From Artemia franciscana (lineage: Eukaryota; Arthropoda; Branchiopoda; Anostraca; Artemiidae), in assembly GCF_032884065.1 (NCBI RefSeq), contig NC_088865.1, forward strand, positions 43,719,152 to 43,783,151: a DNA stretch of 64,000 bases. Reading direction: 5' to 3'. Within the stretch, counting starts at the first letter, position 1. Every line of letters begins with the position of its first letter. Positions 1 to 11,039 of this stretch are shown here, piece by piece. The notes under the pieces are model-generated. The model was not told where the DNA came from. It saw nothing but the letters and a program-made list of their open reading frames with translations, and ran no database searches. Position numbers and translations under genes: made by a program.

Positions 1-505
1 AAAGGTTCGGAAGCATTGGAAGATAAGTCTGCAAACTAAGATCAGAACATTGGAAGCTTCAGTGATGACAGTAGTTAAATATGGTTCTGAAGCATGGGCT
101 CTCCGATTAGCAGATGGAGATTTGCTAGATGTTTTCCAGAGAAATAGCCTACTGATTGTCCTGGGTACCCGGCTGACTGATTGTATTTCAAGCATTAGGG
201 TGTACGAAAAGTGTGATTCAATCCCGCTTTCTAGGACTATAATGAGAGGAAGGTTGAGAGGGCTAGAGCACTTTCTGCGGATGAAGGATGATAGATTGCC
301 GAAGATTGTCCTTTTCGGCCAAACGCCTTGGGCTAAACGGAGGTAGGTATTCGACGGTTGGGTTGGGAGTATGTCATAAAGAAAGATTCAAAGGAAATGG
401 GAACTTCCTGGGAGGGTCTAAAGAGAGAGTCTTTGAATAGATTGGGATGGAAGAGGAGCCTGTGTAGCTGTATTGGCCTCAGGTGGCTTGGTGCTGCGTT
501 GAGTT
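1..505 (+). pseudogene. Non-LTR retrotransposon (endonuclease-RT type), C-terminal fragment
   Basis: An open stretch from 50 to 343 encodes a typical C-terminal tail of a non-LTR (LINE) polyprotein: the region after the reverse transcriptase with YGSEAW, LLDVFQRN, RLTD and LRMKDDRLPK. The reading frame then breaks, and the tail continues in another frame from 358 to about 505 with WEYVIKKD, KEMGTSWEG and LNRLGW. At least one frameshift and loss of the upstream endonuclease and RT parts make it a dead 3' copy, as 5' truncation usually does. The left end is cut by the window edge. A shorter relic of the same tail lies at 43553-43645. Assignment rests on recognising the tail motifs; the clade (RTE- or CR1-like) is not settled. 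Confidence 0.75.
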
Positions 506-599
506 TAATAGATATAACTATTGCGATGGTGAATAGGGAGACCTGCATTTGTAGTTTCCTTCCCATTCTTTTCTGTCGATGTCTGAAATAGGTCTCCGT

Positions 600-740
600 C
601 CTGTAATTAGATATCTCCTTGTTATTAAACCTCCAGGGGTGTGATGATTATTATTATTACACCTCCTTGTTATTGCTTATTACACCTGTTATTTTTCAGA
701 TTATTACATCTTCTTGTTATTGCTCCTTGTTATTACACCT
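600..740. repeat. Degenerate ACCTCCTTGTTATT minisatellite
   Basis: The phrase CCTTGTTATTA and shortened versions recur at least five times between 612 and 740, interspersed with ATT triplets. It sits directly downstream of the retrotransposon tail, so it may be that element's degenerate 3' tail. No gene is seen from 506 to 980. Confidence 0.55.
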
Positions 741-979
741 CCAATGGTTTTACAAAAAATAAGAAAACACATTAATTGTCCTCAATGTTAAATTCAGAAC
801 AGTTATAAACTTGAGAATTTTCAGAACCTTCTGTTTGAAGTAACGCTTCTATGTCACGGAATGAAAGCCTCAGTATTTATAAACACCTGCCAATGAAAAG
901 GACTCTAGAAATATTGATTCTTTGCTATACCAAGATGTATTGAAAACAAAGAGGTCCTTAACCCTCAAGTTCCTACCTG

Positions 980-2975
980 TAAGTTAATTAAATAAAAAAA
1001 CAAGTTTTTTTTTATTTGAAACTAAGGACTGACACTAAAACTTAAAGCGAACAGAATTATTTCGTATATGAAAGGGGTTGTCCCTCCTCGACGCCTCTCT
1101 CTTCACGCTAAAGTTTTACTCTTCATCACAACTCTACTTTTTAAAACAATAAAAGCTTTAGAGCGAGGCGTTGAGGAAGAAAGTCCCTTTCATATACGGA
1201 ATAATTTCTGTTTTAGAGTCGCTCCTTATTTTCAAATATAAACATATGTTTTATACTTAATTTCTGAACGTTTTTCAACTAATGCAGATTCGAATTTGGC
1301 TCACCGTGCATGAAAAATTAGAACGAAATTTGCATATTAATTTTGGCAAATTTATTCCGAATGTGAAAGGGTTGCCACCTCCTCAATACCTTGCTCTTTA
1401 TGCTAAAGCTGTTAGCACTTTCAAAAAAGCTTCCTTATCTAATTAAACGACCTCCATGTTTCAGAAGCCGCTCTTAAAAAATTCGGAGAAACTGTCAAAC
1501 TTTAGCGTAAAGAGCAAAATATTGAGGAGGGGAAACCGTCAGCATTCTTTCCTTTGAGTAAGACTTTAATCTCCAATCGGTTTCTCGATCACTCCAGAAA
1601 TGCCCTCTTCCGTGGAAATTATTTCTCGGAAATCAGCCGCGCAATAAAAAATAAAACAAAATTTGCACATTAATTTCGGCAGATTTATTCCGTATATGAA
1701 GGGTTACCCCTTCCTCAATACCTTGCTCTTTACGCTAAAGCTGTTAGCACTTTTAAAAAAACTTCCTATTGCAATTAAACGGCCCACGTGTCTCAGTGCA
1801 CGCTCTTAAAAAATTGGGACAGACAGTCTAACTTCATCGTAAAGAGCAAGGTATTGAAGACAGGGCCACCCTTCATATATGGAATAATTTCGGTTCTTTT
1901 TTCGAATAATGCCGGTAAATCTGGGTCACCCTGTATGAGATATACCCCTCACGGAACACTTCTCCGTGGGAATTTCATCCAACTTAAAGTGCGCCCCGTC
2001 AAATTCCCTCCAGGCACTTCCGTCTTCGCTGAGAATCCCCCTCCCTGCAAAATTGCTTGCGAACGATTCAGCCTGAAAAGTTTTCCTTAGCATTCTTTCA
2101 TTTGAATGAGACTTAAATCTTTAATCGGTTTCTCAATCCCTCCACGTCGTAATTATTTCGCGGAAATCAAAATATGCGGAAAGAAAACCCCTGGATAATT
2201 CCCCTGGAACATCTCCACATGAAAAATTTGTCAAAGAGAATGTAAGACAATTAAAAAGATTTTCATATATTAATTCTGTCAAATCCCCCCGGTGTAACAT
2301 TTCCCCTGGAACATTCACTCCTTAGAAATTTCCCTCCCCACGGAAGATTTTCCCAAGAGAAATTCCCCCAGAAAAAAAATGTCTTTATACTTCCCAAAAA
2401 CAAATATTATACGTAAATAATGGACTCTCTCCAAAGGACTTTGGGGGCTCATTTTACACGAAAAGACATAATTATTTAATCTTTCAACTATACTAAATAA
2501 AATGGGTATTTCCAAATTTTGATCAAATAATTTCCGTTCGATGCACCCTCTCACGATTTTCTAGAATCCTTATTTCGATACAATCACCCCTGGGGAAACA
2601 GAACAAAAAAAAAACAAATAAAGACGCATCCGTGGTCTGTCTTCTAGCAAAAATAGCAAAATTCCACATTTTTGCATATAGGAGCTTGAAACTTCTACAG
2701 TAAAGTTCTCGGGTACACTGAATCTGACGATGTGATTTCCATTAAGATTCCTTTAATTTTAAGGAGTATTTTACCCCTATTTCAAAGATCAGGAAAATTT
2801 TCTCAGGCTCATAACTTTTGATGGGTAACATTAAGCTTAATAAATCTTATATATTTGGAATCAGCATAGTAAGCTGATTCTATTGATATATCAACTGATA
2901 TTACTAATTACTTTTAGAGTTTCGGTTACCATTGAGCTGAATCGCTCCTTTACTTACAGTTCGTTACTGTTTGAT
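980..2975 (+). mobile_element. Foldback-type repeat element, copy A
   Basis: This is a copy of a repeat family seen six times at length in the window. It opens with a T-rich leader and a long imperfect palindrome (about 1010-1240), followed by two more palindromic modules (about 1340-1560 and 1680-1885). A less structured body follows (2130-2960) and ends with GGTTACCATTGAGCTGAATC and a damaged version of the GTTCGTTACCACGAAC terminal palindrome near 2955-2970. Palindrome arms carry the recurring core GCTCTTTACGCTAAAG or close variants. Short reading frames across it look incidental, and no transposase is seen. The family is inferred to be a non-autonomous DNA element from its structure. Confidence 0.6.
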
Positions 2976-3238
2976 CTGATGTCTGATCGAAAGACAATTG
3001 TCTATTCAATGGGTGCGCTACAAGAACTTATGCTGAATACAAACTCACCCCGGAAGCACAAGGTTGCTAACGGTTGTACCCTGGTGGCAAACTATTGGTG
3101 TGGGCACTTGTTTACTAATTTTGAAAACCACACATGATTTCTAAGCAGGAAAAAATTAAAATCTTTAACCGCATGAGAACAGGAAAGATCTAATATTACA
3201 GAAGCAATAAAGAATTGACGCAAATTAATTCAAAGTCA

Positions 3239-3346
3239 GCCGAATGCTGCCCCCTCGTCCGGTGGCGGCGCGCCGGTGGCGTTACGATATTTCGGCGGTG
3301 GTCGACCAAGTGTCACGTCGGCGGCATTCGGTGCATGCGCAGGCGT
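3239..3346. repeat. GC-rich island with inverted repeat
   Basis: In strongly AT-rich surroundings this 110-bp block is very GC-rich. It begins with CCGAATGCTGCC and ends with GGCGGCATTCGG, a 12-bp inverted repeat with one mismatch. Inside are GGTGGCG/GGCGGTGG repeats and a GGCGCGCC site. It could be a small MITE core or a fragment of an element promoter. No protein is supported, and nothing else is seen between 2975 and 3836. Confidence 0.45.
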
Positions 3347-3835
3347 GGTGCCTGAGTCTAAGCTGGATAATATAGAAGTGAAAAAAGATTTAGGGTGAGT
3401 ATCAAAGGGATTAAAAAACAGTGTTTTTTTTTTTTCTCAGGTGCTGACAGTGTGGTAAATTAATTTTTGAAATATAGTGGCTTCGATGTTAAAGGTAATT
3501 ACTAACGATTATTAATATTATTTTTTTTTAAAGAGAAGTGCCTTATAGTCTTAGTAAAAAATTTAATGAAACCCCTTAATAAGAAAGGTGAGCAGAGGGA
3601 GTGGGTGTTAATTACAGAGGCATCAGCTCGATTTCTGTAGGAGGCAAATTAATTAACATGATGATACTTTTTTAGACTAAGAGATGCTGAAGATGAAGTT
3701 TTTAAGAGAAGAAAAGAATGGTTTTAGAAGGGGAAAGGATGCACCGACGAAATTTTCACTCTTAAGTTAATAATCGAAAAGTCTTTTTTAACTGAATCCC
3801 TGGAAAAATAATTTAACATCCATGTTAAAAGGCTC

Positions 3836-4185
3836 TGGAAGTGCTAGGACTGCCGTCACTCCAAAACCGGTACGATATTTTGATAATGAGTTTTCGAAAG
3901 TTCTTGCTTTCTAAATCTCAGCACCGTGACATTCTACCTGATCAACCTCTACCATCAAATACGAGAAAGCAAGATAAGTTAGTTCCCGTTGAAGCAAGAA
4001 CAAACCGATATGGTAATTCTTTCGTCCCGGTTTTCGTCAAAATGTATAATAAGAGTTAATATTTATAGTTTGATTTATATTTACAAGTGTAGTTTGATTT
4101 TGTATATGTTGTAAAGAAACACAAATCAGCGATAGCTGTCAAGTTTTTGCTATTAAACCTGTCTACTACTACTACTACATGATCT
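3836..4185 (+). pseudogene. Non-LTR retrotransposon 3' end with CTA-repeat tail
   Basis: The frame from 3841 to 4059 reads as the last part of a LINE ORF2: LGLPSLQNRYD, a spacer with a KFLL segment, a basic linker, then LVPVEARTNRYGNSFVP and a stop. That arrangement is common at the end of CR1/Jockey-like polyproteins. The 3' UTR continues to a (CTA)n run at about 4167-4180, consistent with a microsatellite-like LINE tail. The 5' part is missing, as expected from truncated target-primed insertion. This copy belongs to a different family from the fragment at the left end of the window. Confidence 0.65.
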
Positions 4186-4330
4186 TTCCTCAGGCAAGAA
4201 TACACAATTTCACATTTTGCTGATAGGACCTTGAAACCTCTACAGTAGGGCTGCCTGGTATGCTGAATTTGATGATATTAAGTTCATTAAGCTACTTTGA
4301 CTTCCTTCGAGTAAGCTCCTACTTTCCTTA
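4185..4330 (+). repeat. Diverged fragment of the foldback-element body
   Basis: The segment with ATAGGACCTTGAAACCTCTA, CAGTAGGG and ATGCTGAATTTGATGATAT matches the body of the foldback family (compare 26385-26440 and 2680-2740) at low similarity. It is short and lacks termini. Confidence 0.5.
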
Positions 4331-4429
4331 ATTTTGTCTTATGGCCGATAGGCTTTCCTGCCTATACGGCAAGTAAAGATCTATTTCTAAGGCTTAATAC
4401 ACGGTCTTTCTACATCTTGATTACTCCTG

Positions 4430-4725
4430 GGAACCATGGACACTAAATGCGGACATCGTTGAATCGCAGCATTTGAAGCTAAATACCTGCGCTGCATTGT
4501 CTCTAATCTGGAATTCTTTCGCTGTCTCAACGTCAAACAAACAATGTTCTCGAACATAAAACTCCAGTAAGTCTAGTGGCTCAGTCAACGCCAACGGATT
4601 GTTTGACCTTGTTCAGCTAGCCGAAGACTGTGTGGCATACAGAAGACATTTCCACGCCCTTACGAAGAGAAAGGCGAACTTGAATGTCGGACAGGACTGA
4701 AATAAATACTGTCTGTAAAAATCTA
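4430..4725 (+). pseudogene. Possible LINE C-terminal relic
   Basis: Conceptual reading shows short basic segments such as RRHFHAL and TRRKANLN-like strings shortly before a stop near 4700. This resembles the end of non-LTR polyproteins, but frames are broken and I could not find a catalytic motif. From 4725 to the Tim8-like stop codon at 5313 I see only AT-rich sequence. Confidence 0.25.
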
Positions 4726-5312
4726 CCTAATCATCTTATTCTTTCCTTTATTATAGTACTAAAAAGCAGATTCAAGTCTTTTTAATCCATTGGCGGTAAA
4801 TATATAACAGAGACGCATGGATGGAAAACAATCAAAGATAAGCTAAAACATATTCCTTCCTGGACAGTAATACTTGAAAAATGCGTAAAAGAATCAAGCG
4901 GTTGACGCCACGCACTCTTTATGGTAACGCTTAACTCTTACTTAATTGAAACGCAAATGGCCCTACTACACTGAACTTAATTTTTTCAAACAATATAATT
5001 TACATCTTTTCAAATTCCATAAAGTCAAGAAACGTCAATAATAATCTTAATAATAATCATCCTTATAATGGTCTATACACCTTATGAATAATATAAATAA
5101 TCTCAATGATCTTTTCTTTTGGCTACCAAAGTTGAAAAGGTTAATTTTTTACAACTAAAGCCTGACCTTTACTTCACAAAAAAAAAATCAGTTTTTCTTA
5201 TCAAAATAATAGAATCCTTGGGGTCAGCCTTGTGACAAAGTTAGATTATTTCAACTGTTACAATAAGACAGTATAAACGCTCTAAAAAGACTGTATTTCA
5301 AATAATAAATAG

Positions 5313-5483
5313 CTAATATCCAGCACTTTTCTGTAAAAGTTGTGCAAACCTCTTTGTGATTAAAATTGTATGATCTAGGAAGCGTTCAGTACAGTTAGCT
5401 ATACATGTCTCCGTCCGGCTGTCCAAACTTGATTTGGGTTTATCCATGCACATATCCCAGCATATATCAGTAACCTTGTGGAT
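5313..5483 (-). CDS. TIMM8: Tim8-like exon 2 (twin CX3C domain, stop)
   Basis: After the acceptor TTTACAG, 56 codons and a TAG stop (5315-5313). It carries CWDMC and CIANC, the cysteine pairs that form two intramolecular disulfides through the Mia40 pathway, and ends in a second helix (RFLDHTILITKRFAQLL). The exon is under 60 codons, so a simple open-frame scan with that cutoff would miss it. No clear AATAAA is seen within 500 bases downstream. Confidence 0.9.
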   Translation of the reverse strand: MHKVTDICWDMCMDKPKSSLDSRTETCIANCTERFLDHTILITKRFAQLLQKSAGY

Positions 5484-7877
5484 CTGTAAAGAAAATATAC
5501 GGTGTCAATTTCTTTAAGTATATGCCAATGAGCAGTTTAGGGTAAAGTTGAAAGAGTAGATTCTGATGCTAGTGTAAAAAACCGCCAACGTCATCTAGCG
5601 TTTGGCGAATTAGTTTTATCCTAAACTGCTGTATAGTTGTACTTTTGGGTACTTACTTTTAAGTTTTGACGTTAGAAATTTTAATGTTGATTTTGACTGG
5701 ACCTAAAGTGCTGCATAATTATACTTTTGAGTACACTTCAACTAATCAAATGATTTAGAAGTCATAGTATTGCTTGTAGTTTTCAAACTAATAATAAGTG
5801 GTCGACCAGCATTTAAATTGTCAATGGTTTTTCATACTAGAATTCATACATTTTATGTTACAGAGTAAAAGGTTCCCCAGAAACGATTAAGGCATTTTCT
5901 GATGATGGTGATGATTGTGAGTTTATCAATAATTGTGTTCCGGCAACTAACAAACGTTTTGTTCATCATCATTGTAAAGTAAAGTAAGTAAGACAGCATT
6001 AGACCATTAAGGTCCAAACCGGCGGTGCTGATCTCCGTTTCACGGCCCTTCAGCCAGGAAGTGCAATGGAGGGTTGGGGCCAACCATCCTGTGCTTTCAC
6101 ACACCCTTCCTGCTTACCTTCCCCAGATTTCCCCAGGTACCCACTTAGAGCTGGGTCGACTCTGGCTGAGCTTACAGAGTCACGCCACTGACCCCCGTCC
6201 CAAACTAAATAATTGGTCACAACTGGGATTGAACCCGTGCCCCTTGGACACCGAATTCCCACGCCAGCGCACCAACCACTCAGCCAGGACGGCCTTGTAA
6301 TTGGACAGCACATCAGCATTGTCGATAAATTGAGTAGTTATTGAAACTGTTGTGTATAAAGCTTGTTTGTCAAATTTTCAAAGCGGGATATTGCAGGAGG
6401 AATTAGTTTTTGTCCATACATTTTTAGAAAAGAAAAACAGTCGTGTCACCATAAAGGTTATTATATTTTTTAATAGCTTGTTCTGTTGCCTAAAGGAAGA
6501 CAAAAGAAAGTAATTTTTTTAATATCAACGCCTTTCCCCTCCGAAGGGCACCAAATAAATTTATTAATTTTAATTTGCATAGTTCAATTAGTTTAATTAA
6601 TTTGCATTGAATTGATAATTTTTGGAGTAAAATCCATTAGAAATGCAACGAACCCAATAGAAAATGATAAAACATTGTCCAACTGACTGAAAATATTGTC
6701 ATTTTCCCAAAAGTAATAAAAGTTCATGTTCTTGCAAAAAAGATTGCGAAACCTGTTCTCACGATTTATTGATCAACATTGTTGATAAAAAAACGTGTTC
6801 GCTAGAAAAGGCCTTTAGTCTTAGCATGAAAGAGTAAAACTGCCGAAAATAATACGGCCTCCGACCTGAATATATATATATATATATACATTTTAGTGAT
6901 GAGAAAGCCCATTTTATTAGATCATTTGTTTCAAATTGATTTTCTATCATTACCAAGAGCTAGCTTTCAAAACCCAAGGAAACAATTCGTGGGTGTGATG
7001 TGCTTGTATAGTCCACCCCTGTAGGTTCCAAGAACAATCTACAAAGCATGTAGATTCATAATAAAGAAAATGTGTAAGATAAAAATTATGACACTAAGTC
7101 CCATTGCATGAAATACTTAAAATAAGAATAAAATTTAATGATGAAAGAAAAATTCTGATCACTTACAGGTCAACTTCTACAGCTTCAAGGATATACATCT
7201 ACAGTCCCAAGTCAGTAAAATCAGTTATTATTAAGTCAAAATAAAAAATTTAACATTAAAAAAGAAAAGAAAAAAAATCAGCAGCGAATTTTTTACCAGA
7301 CTCATGCGTCTTCTAAAAAAAAGCAATTTTGACTAGTATAGTGAGTTGATACACGTTAAAATTTGTATTACTCATAGAATCAATCAAATCCCATTAGAGA
7401 AAATCCTTTAAAAACGTCACAAGACTTCAACACATATTAAGAAAGATTGACAAAATTATGACCCCCTTTTGACCCCAAATTTATTTATTATGACCCTAAA
7501 ATACTATTAAATATTATTATTGTTAAATAATATTAAATATTATGACCCCAAAATTTAGACTGTTAAAAACATGTCAAGAGGGGAGATAGGTATCATCCCA
7601 AACCTCTGGCAATAGCTAGAAAGATAGTTCAAGAAAGAGAAGATAAGTCATCACTAAATCCAACCTGTGCTTGAAACTGGGCTCTTTGTTGTTCAATCAT
7701 AAGGGTACGTTGTAAATCTGCATCAACTCCACTGCTGCCAGCTGATCCTAATCCTGAAGCCATGGGACTTGAGCTTGTGAAGTCTATTGGATTTTCTCCA
7801 ACACTAAAACTACTCAGGTCTGACTCGGGTGAGCTTGAGCCAGAGCTTGTATCAGATGAGCCACCAAAGCCAAACAT
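5313..7877 (-). CDS. TIMM8: Tim8-like small TIM chaperone, two-exon gene
   Basis: Small TIM proteins are chaperones of the mitochondrial intermembrane space; Tim8 with Tim13 escorts hydrophobic precursors such as Tim23 to the inner membrane. Joining 7877-7665 to 5483-5313 gives 127 residues. Residues 1-50 are a Ser/Gly-rich extension, 51-71 form the start of the first helix (DADLQ...EQQRAQFQAQ), and 72-127 hold the signature IHKVTDICWDMC followed by CIANC. The two CX3C motifs fall at C79/C83 and C98/C102, each pair 14 residues apart, which is the family pattern. The ATG at 7877 is preceded in frame by TAA, supporting the start. The intron is about 2.2 kb, phase 0, GT-AG. Family members are usually 85-100 residues, so the N-terminal extension is unusual. 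Tim8 rather than Tim13 is inferred from the ICW...C context and the Tim8-like helix. Confidence 0.88.
5976..6297 (-). mobile_element. tRNA-derived SINE (Ser/Leu-like head)
   Basis: On the minus strand from about 6294 a tRNA-like head runs with an A box TGGCTGAGTGG (6286-6276) and a B box GGTTCAATCCC (6235-6225). Their spacing is long, as in class II tRNAs such as tRNA-Ser. A tRNA-unrelated body follows and ends in a TTAC-rich tail (about 5990-5976). It lies in the intron of the Tim8-like gene in the same orientation. An open frame crossing it is incidental. It is not a functional tRNA, since the acceptor ends do not pair. Confidence 0.75.
6298..7664 (-). other. Rest of the Tim8-like intron
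   Basis: AT-rich intron sequence. It holds a short TA run (about 6870-6888) and an ATTAAATATTATTATTG-type palindromic stretch near 7500-7545 between two TGACCCC motifs. No coding or RNA signal is recognised. Confidence 0.5.
7665..7877 (-). CDS. TIMM8: Tim8-like exon 1 (start codon, Ser/Gly-rich leader)
   Basis: 71 codons from the ATG at 7877 to CAG, then the donor GTTGGA at 7664. The first 50 residues are low in charge and rich in Ser and Gly, starting MFGFGGSS. The last 20 form an amphipathic segment rich in Gln. A TAA lies six bases upstream of the ATG in the same frame. A CCTAG at about 7900 could be the acceptor of a 5'-UTR intron, so the transcription start is not known. Confidence 0.87.
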
Positions 7878-8149
7878 TTTTTATTGAAAGGTGAATCCTA
7901 GGGATAAAATAATGTTACGTACAATCTGTATATTTATCAAACTCCACTTATCTCTTTCTGGAAAAGAATAAAATGGAATAAAATCCAGTAAAGCTTCAGA
8001 ACATTTTCCCAAATACACCATCTTTGTGGTTTTAACCTTTCACCTAGACAAAACCCCTGACACCCATTAAGATACAAACCTGTGTGCATGTATGGTATGT
8101 CCTGTCCATGCCATTAGTACAAAGACTATTCCCCAAGAGTACAGATCAA

Positions 8150-8890
8150 TAGCAATTGAATATTTTGGATCCACTACAATTCAGCCCAATGATGATACAT
8201 CTCCACTGCTACTGAACCCAACTTCATTTAACTCGACTCAAATCTAATGAACCCCAACATAACTTGAAACCCAGTCAGCTCAACCCTGTGTAACCCACGC
8301 TCGACTTAAATAAAGCTTAATTAACTCACTAATACAACTGAATAATTGTTTTTTGCAAGTGATAGAAGCGTGACTCAAATGAGGCTGTCATTAGTTAATT
8401 ATTGTGTGAGCAGGTCTTATTTTAAGGGTCTTAAGAATACAAGCCCCAAGCAGATAAGAGATAAAACTTTTGGTGCATCTTTCGACCCCAGGGGAAATCA
8501 TCTCCTACTGACAAACTAGTTTTAGGTAGATCTTATCCATAAAACATGAGTTGACTGCAATATCAAATATAAAGCAATATTAATGTGAGTTGAATGCTGT
8601 AATTTCCACGCGGCTAAGCGGAATGGGGCTAACTGCTCAGAATTGTGTTGAACAAAGTTGAGCTCATCAAGGTTGACTTCAATTGGAGTTGCATGGGTTT
8701 GAGTCAAATGGGATGGAGTTGAACTAAATCGTTGAATTAAATAGGGATGGGTTTAATGCAGCTGAGCTCTATTGTGTTGAGTTGAGTGGGGATTTCAGCT
8801 CCCCATTGAACGGTTCAGGGCTGAATTGAAAGGAAATTGAGTTAAATAAAAGTATTGAGTCTAATAAGGTTGAGTAACACTGTCACCATT
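8150..8890. repeat. Degenerate TTGAR-type repeat with strand switch
   Basis: From 8155 to 8310 the + strand is rich in AACCC, AACTC and GACTCAA words. From 8570 to 8885 it is rich in the complementary TTGAGTT, GTTGAAC, GGGTTTGAG and GATGGAGTTGA. The two blocks therefore look like inverted arms of one degenerate pentamer-like satellite, with about 250 bases of ordinary AT-rich DNA between them. The open frame on the minus strand at 8522-8707 lies in it and is judged incidental. Confidence 0.5.
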
Positions 8891-9354
8891 TGAATTTTTT
8901 TTTAAATGGCAGGAATTCTTGTTGGATTTCTCCAGGAATCCATTTTGTGGAAGGGGAGTATAATGGATTTTGCAATGGAATATTAGTTGTTTGTATATAA
9001 TTTTTAAAAGATCAGCTAGATCAATCTGTTTCTGTCTAATCAGTTAATTTGCTACCTTAATGAACTGAACCCCCCTCCCCACTTCATATATATATCACCA
9101 TTTAAGTTATCATATTTTTTGACACAGCATTATAACTACTATAAGTCAAATACTTCTGTTTCTAAAAGCTAACAGACAACTATCAGCAAACACTGTTAGT
9201 AGACAACAGAGCAGTGAAAAAAGCATAAGAAAAAAAAATTTATCTCAATATGGTCCAACCCTGGAGAAATTCTTTTATATAGGCTGCTTGTCAATCTGTA
9301 ACAGTCAACTTAGTTTCATGAATCTATTTACATTAGTACTTTTCTTCTTTTTAG

Positions 9355-10385
9355 ATTAATTAAAAAAGATTTTCCAAAAAAAAGAAGTTTTTCAAGGAAA
9401 AGTTAAGGCTATATTAAACTTGAGATGAGAAGAAATAAAAACCTATAATAATTCAGACTCAAAACGACCAGAAATTATTATTAAAGAACAAATGAACCCC
9501 AAAACAAACAGAAATTAAATAAACAATCAAAGCAAACAAACATACAACAGGTCCTAATATAAATGAATAAATAAAACTTAAAACAAACTAAACTTAAACT
9601 GAATATGTAAATCAAGCTCCTTCCCTAAATGTCAAGTCCAAAACCTACAACAATTGATATCATTATATATAAAATATTCATTTTGATTTTATTAGTTGTT
9701 TCCAAAAAAAGACTTTTCAGTCACATACAGCTTTCACTACAAACAAAAGTTTGGCTACTGCCCCCTTTGCTAACTGTAAATATCTAAAGCCTACTGCATA
9801 ATTAACGCTTTGCTGAAAATGAATTACATTACAAATATTTGATTTTGTACTTTTTACAGCATTGAAAATAAAGATAAAAATTACAGTGAAATAAAATATT
9901 AAACTGATAAGCTTTCAGCACTCAATATCATTATATATCAAACATTAAGTCTAATTTCATTAGTTCTCTCCAAGACTGTTCAATACACATATAGTTTCCA
10001 GTATAGTGCCAGTGACACAGTAGGCTTTTACAGTTACAGAAGGGGACAGTAGCCAAACTCTTGCTTGCAGTGATTTTTGTTTGTTTTAAGCTGGATTTGC
10101 ATATTCAGTTTAAGTTTTACTCCTTTTAGTTTTATTTATTCAATTATATTTGTCCCTGTTGTATAATTATTTGCTATGATTGTTTATTTAATTTCTGTTC
10201 ATTTTGTTTATTTTATTTCTTTTTTATTTATTTGTGAATAGTAATTTCTGGTCACTTTGGGTTTGAATTGTTATAGATTTTTATTTCTGCTGATCTTAAA
10301 TTTAATATGGCCTTTAATTTTCATTGAACAACTTCTTTTTCAGAAACTTTTTCTGAATTAATTTGTTTGTTTTTGATAGCCAAAG
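9355..10385. repeat. Large inverted repeat, arms about 270 bp
   Basis: The left arm (about 9355-9620) contains AAGAAATAAAAACCTATAAT and ACAGAAATTAAATAAACAAT. The right arm (about 10075-10385) contains their reverse complements with mismatches (TTTATTTCTGCTGATCTTAA side and ATTGTTTATTTAATTTCTGT). The spacer of about 450 bp itself holds two direct repeats around CAATATCATTATATATCA (9650 and 9925). Parts of the right arm recur directly at 11040-11240 and 11340-11400. It may be a foldback element; no coding capacity is seen. Confidence 0.6.
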
Positions 10386-10497
10386 TTTCAAGTTTTTCAA
10401 CATTCCCCATTTCAATCTTTTTTTCAACATCAAAGTAACAAAGTAAATAAAGCATCGAAGTAAACAAAGTATCAAAACAATAATAAGCCACTTGCAC

Positions 10498-10990
10498 AAC
10501 TTACAGCCCTTTCCCTGGAAGCAGGCTATGTTTCAATCCTGGAAGCATAGTTATTTGGCCTTTGGACTATTTTGATCAAAATAGATATCCCAAAATTTTG
10601 ACTGAATGCATTTAGGGAAAAGGGGGTGGGAAGGGGCATGGTTGTACTTTGATCATGCATGGAGAGGGACATGGTTACTCTTAAAAAAAGAACTAGAAAT
10701 TTCAATTTCCAATTCCAATTTTGGAGCCCCCTCTGAAAATAATACAACCACCCCTTCCACAAAAACCCAACATGTTAACACAGGACAGATTCCATTACTT
10801 ACAGCCCTAGCCCTAGGACTGCTGGGGGTTTCACCAAACCTGGACCCCTAGTTATTTGACCCTAGACTAGTTTGAACAAAATAGCAAGGATGGACAGTTG
10901 CCCTCTAATCACTTTTGAATCTGAAAATGGGTAATAGAACTTCCAATCAAATGAGCCCCCTCCAAAGTTTATACAACTACTGCTTCCATA
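10498..10990 (+). repeat. Two direct copies of a TTACAGCCC repeat
   Basis: Units beginning CTTACAGCCCT start at 10499 and 10798. Each is followed by a GG-rich stretch, an ATAGTTATTTG/CTAGTTATTTG motif and AACAAAATAG. The same unit type forms the array at 15400-16770. Related wording also appears in the body of the foldback family, suggesting common ancestry. Confidence 0.5.
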
Positions 10991-11039
10991 TGAAGTTTCT
11001 CTGGGAAAAAAGTATAGATAAATAACAAAACATTGAAGC

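Noticed and set aside
6225-6294. Functional tRNA-Ser gene
   Set aside because: A and B boxes are present, but acceptor-stem pairing and a clean anticodon arm are not, and a SINE body follows.
6025-6319. Open frames on both strands near 6.0-6.3 kb
   Set aside because: They lie within a tRNA-derived SINE.
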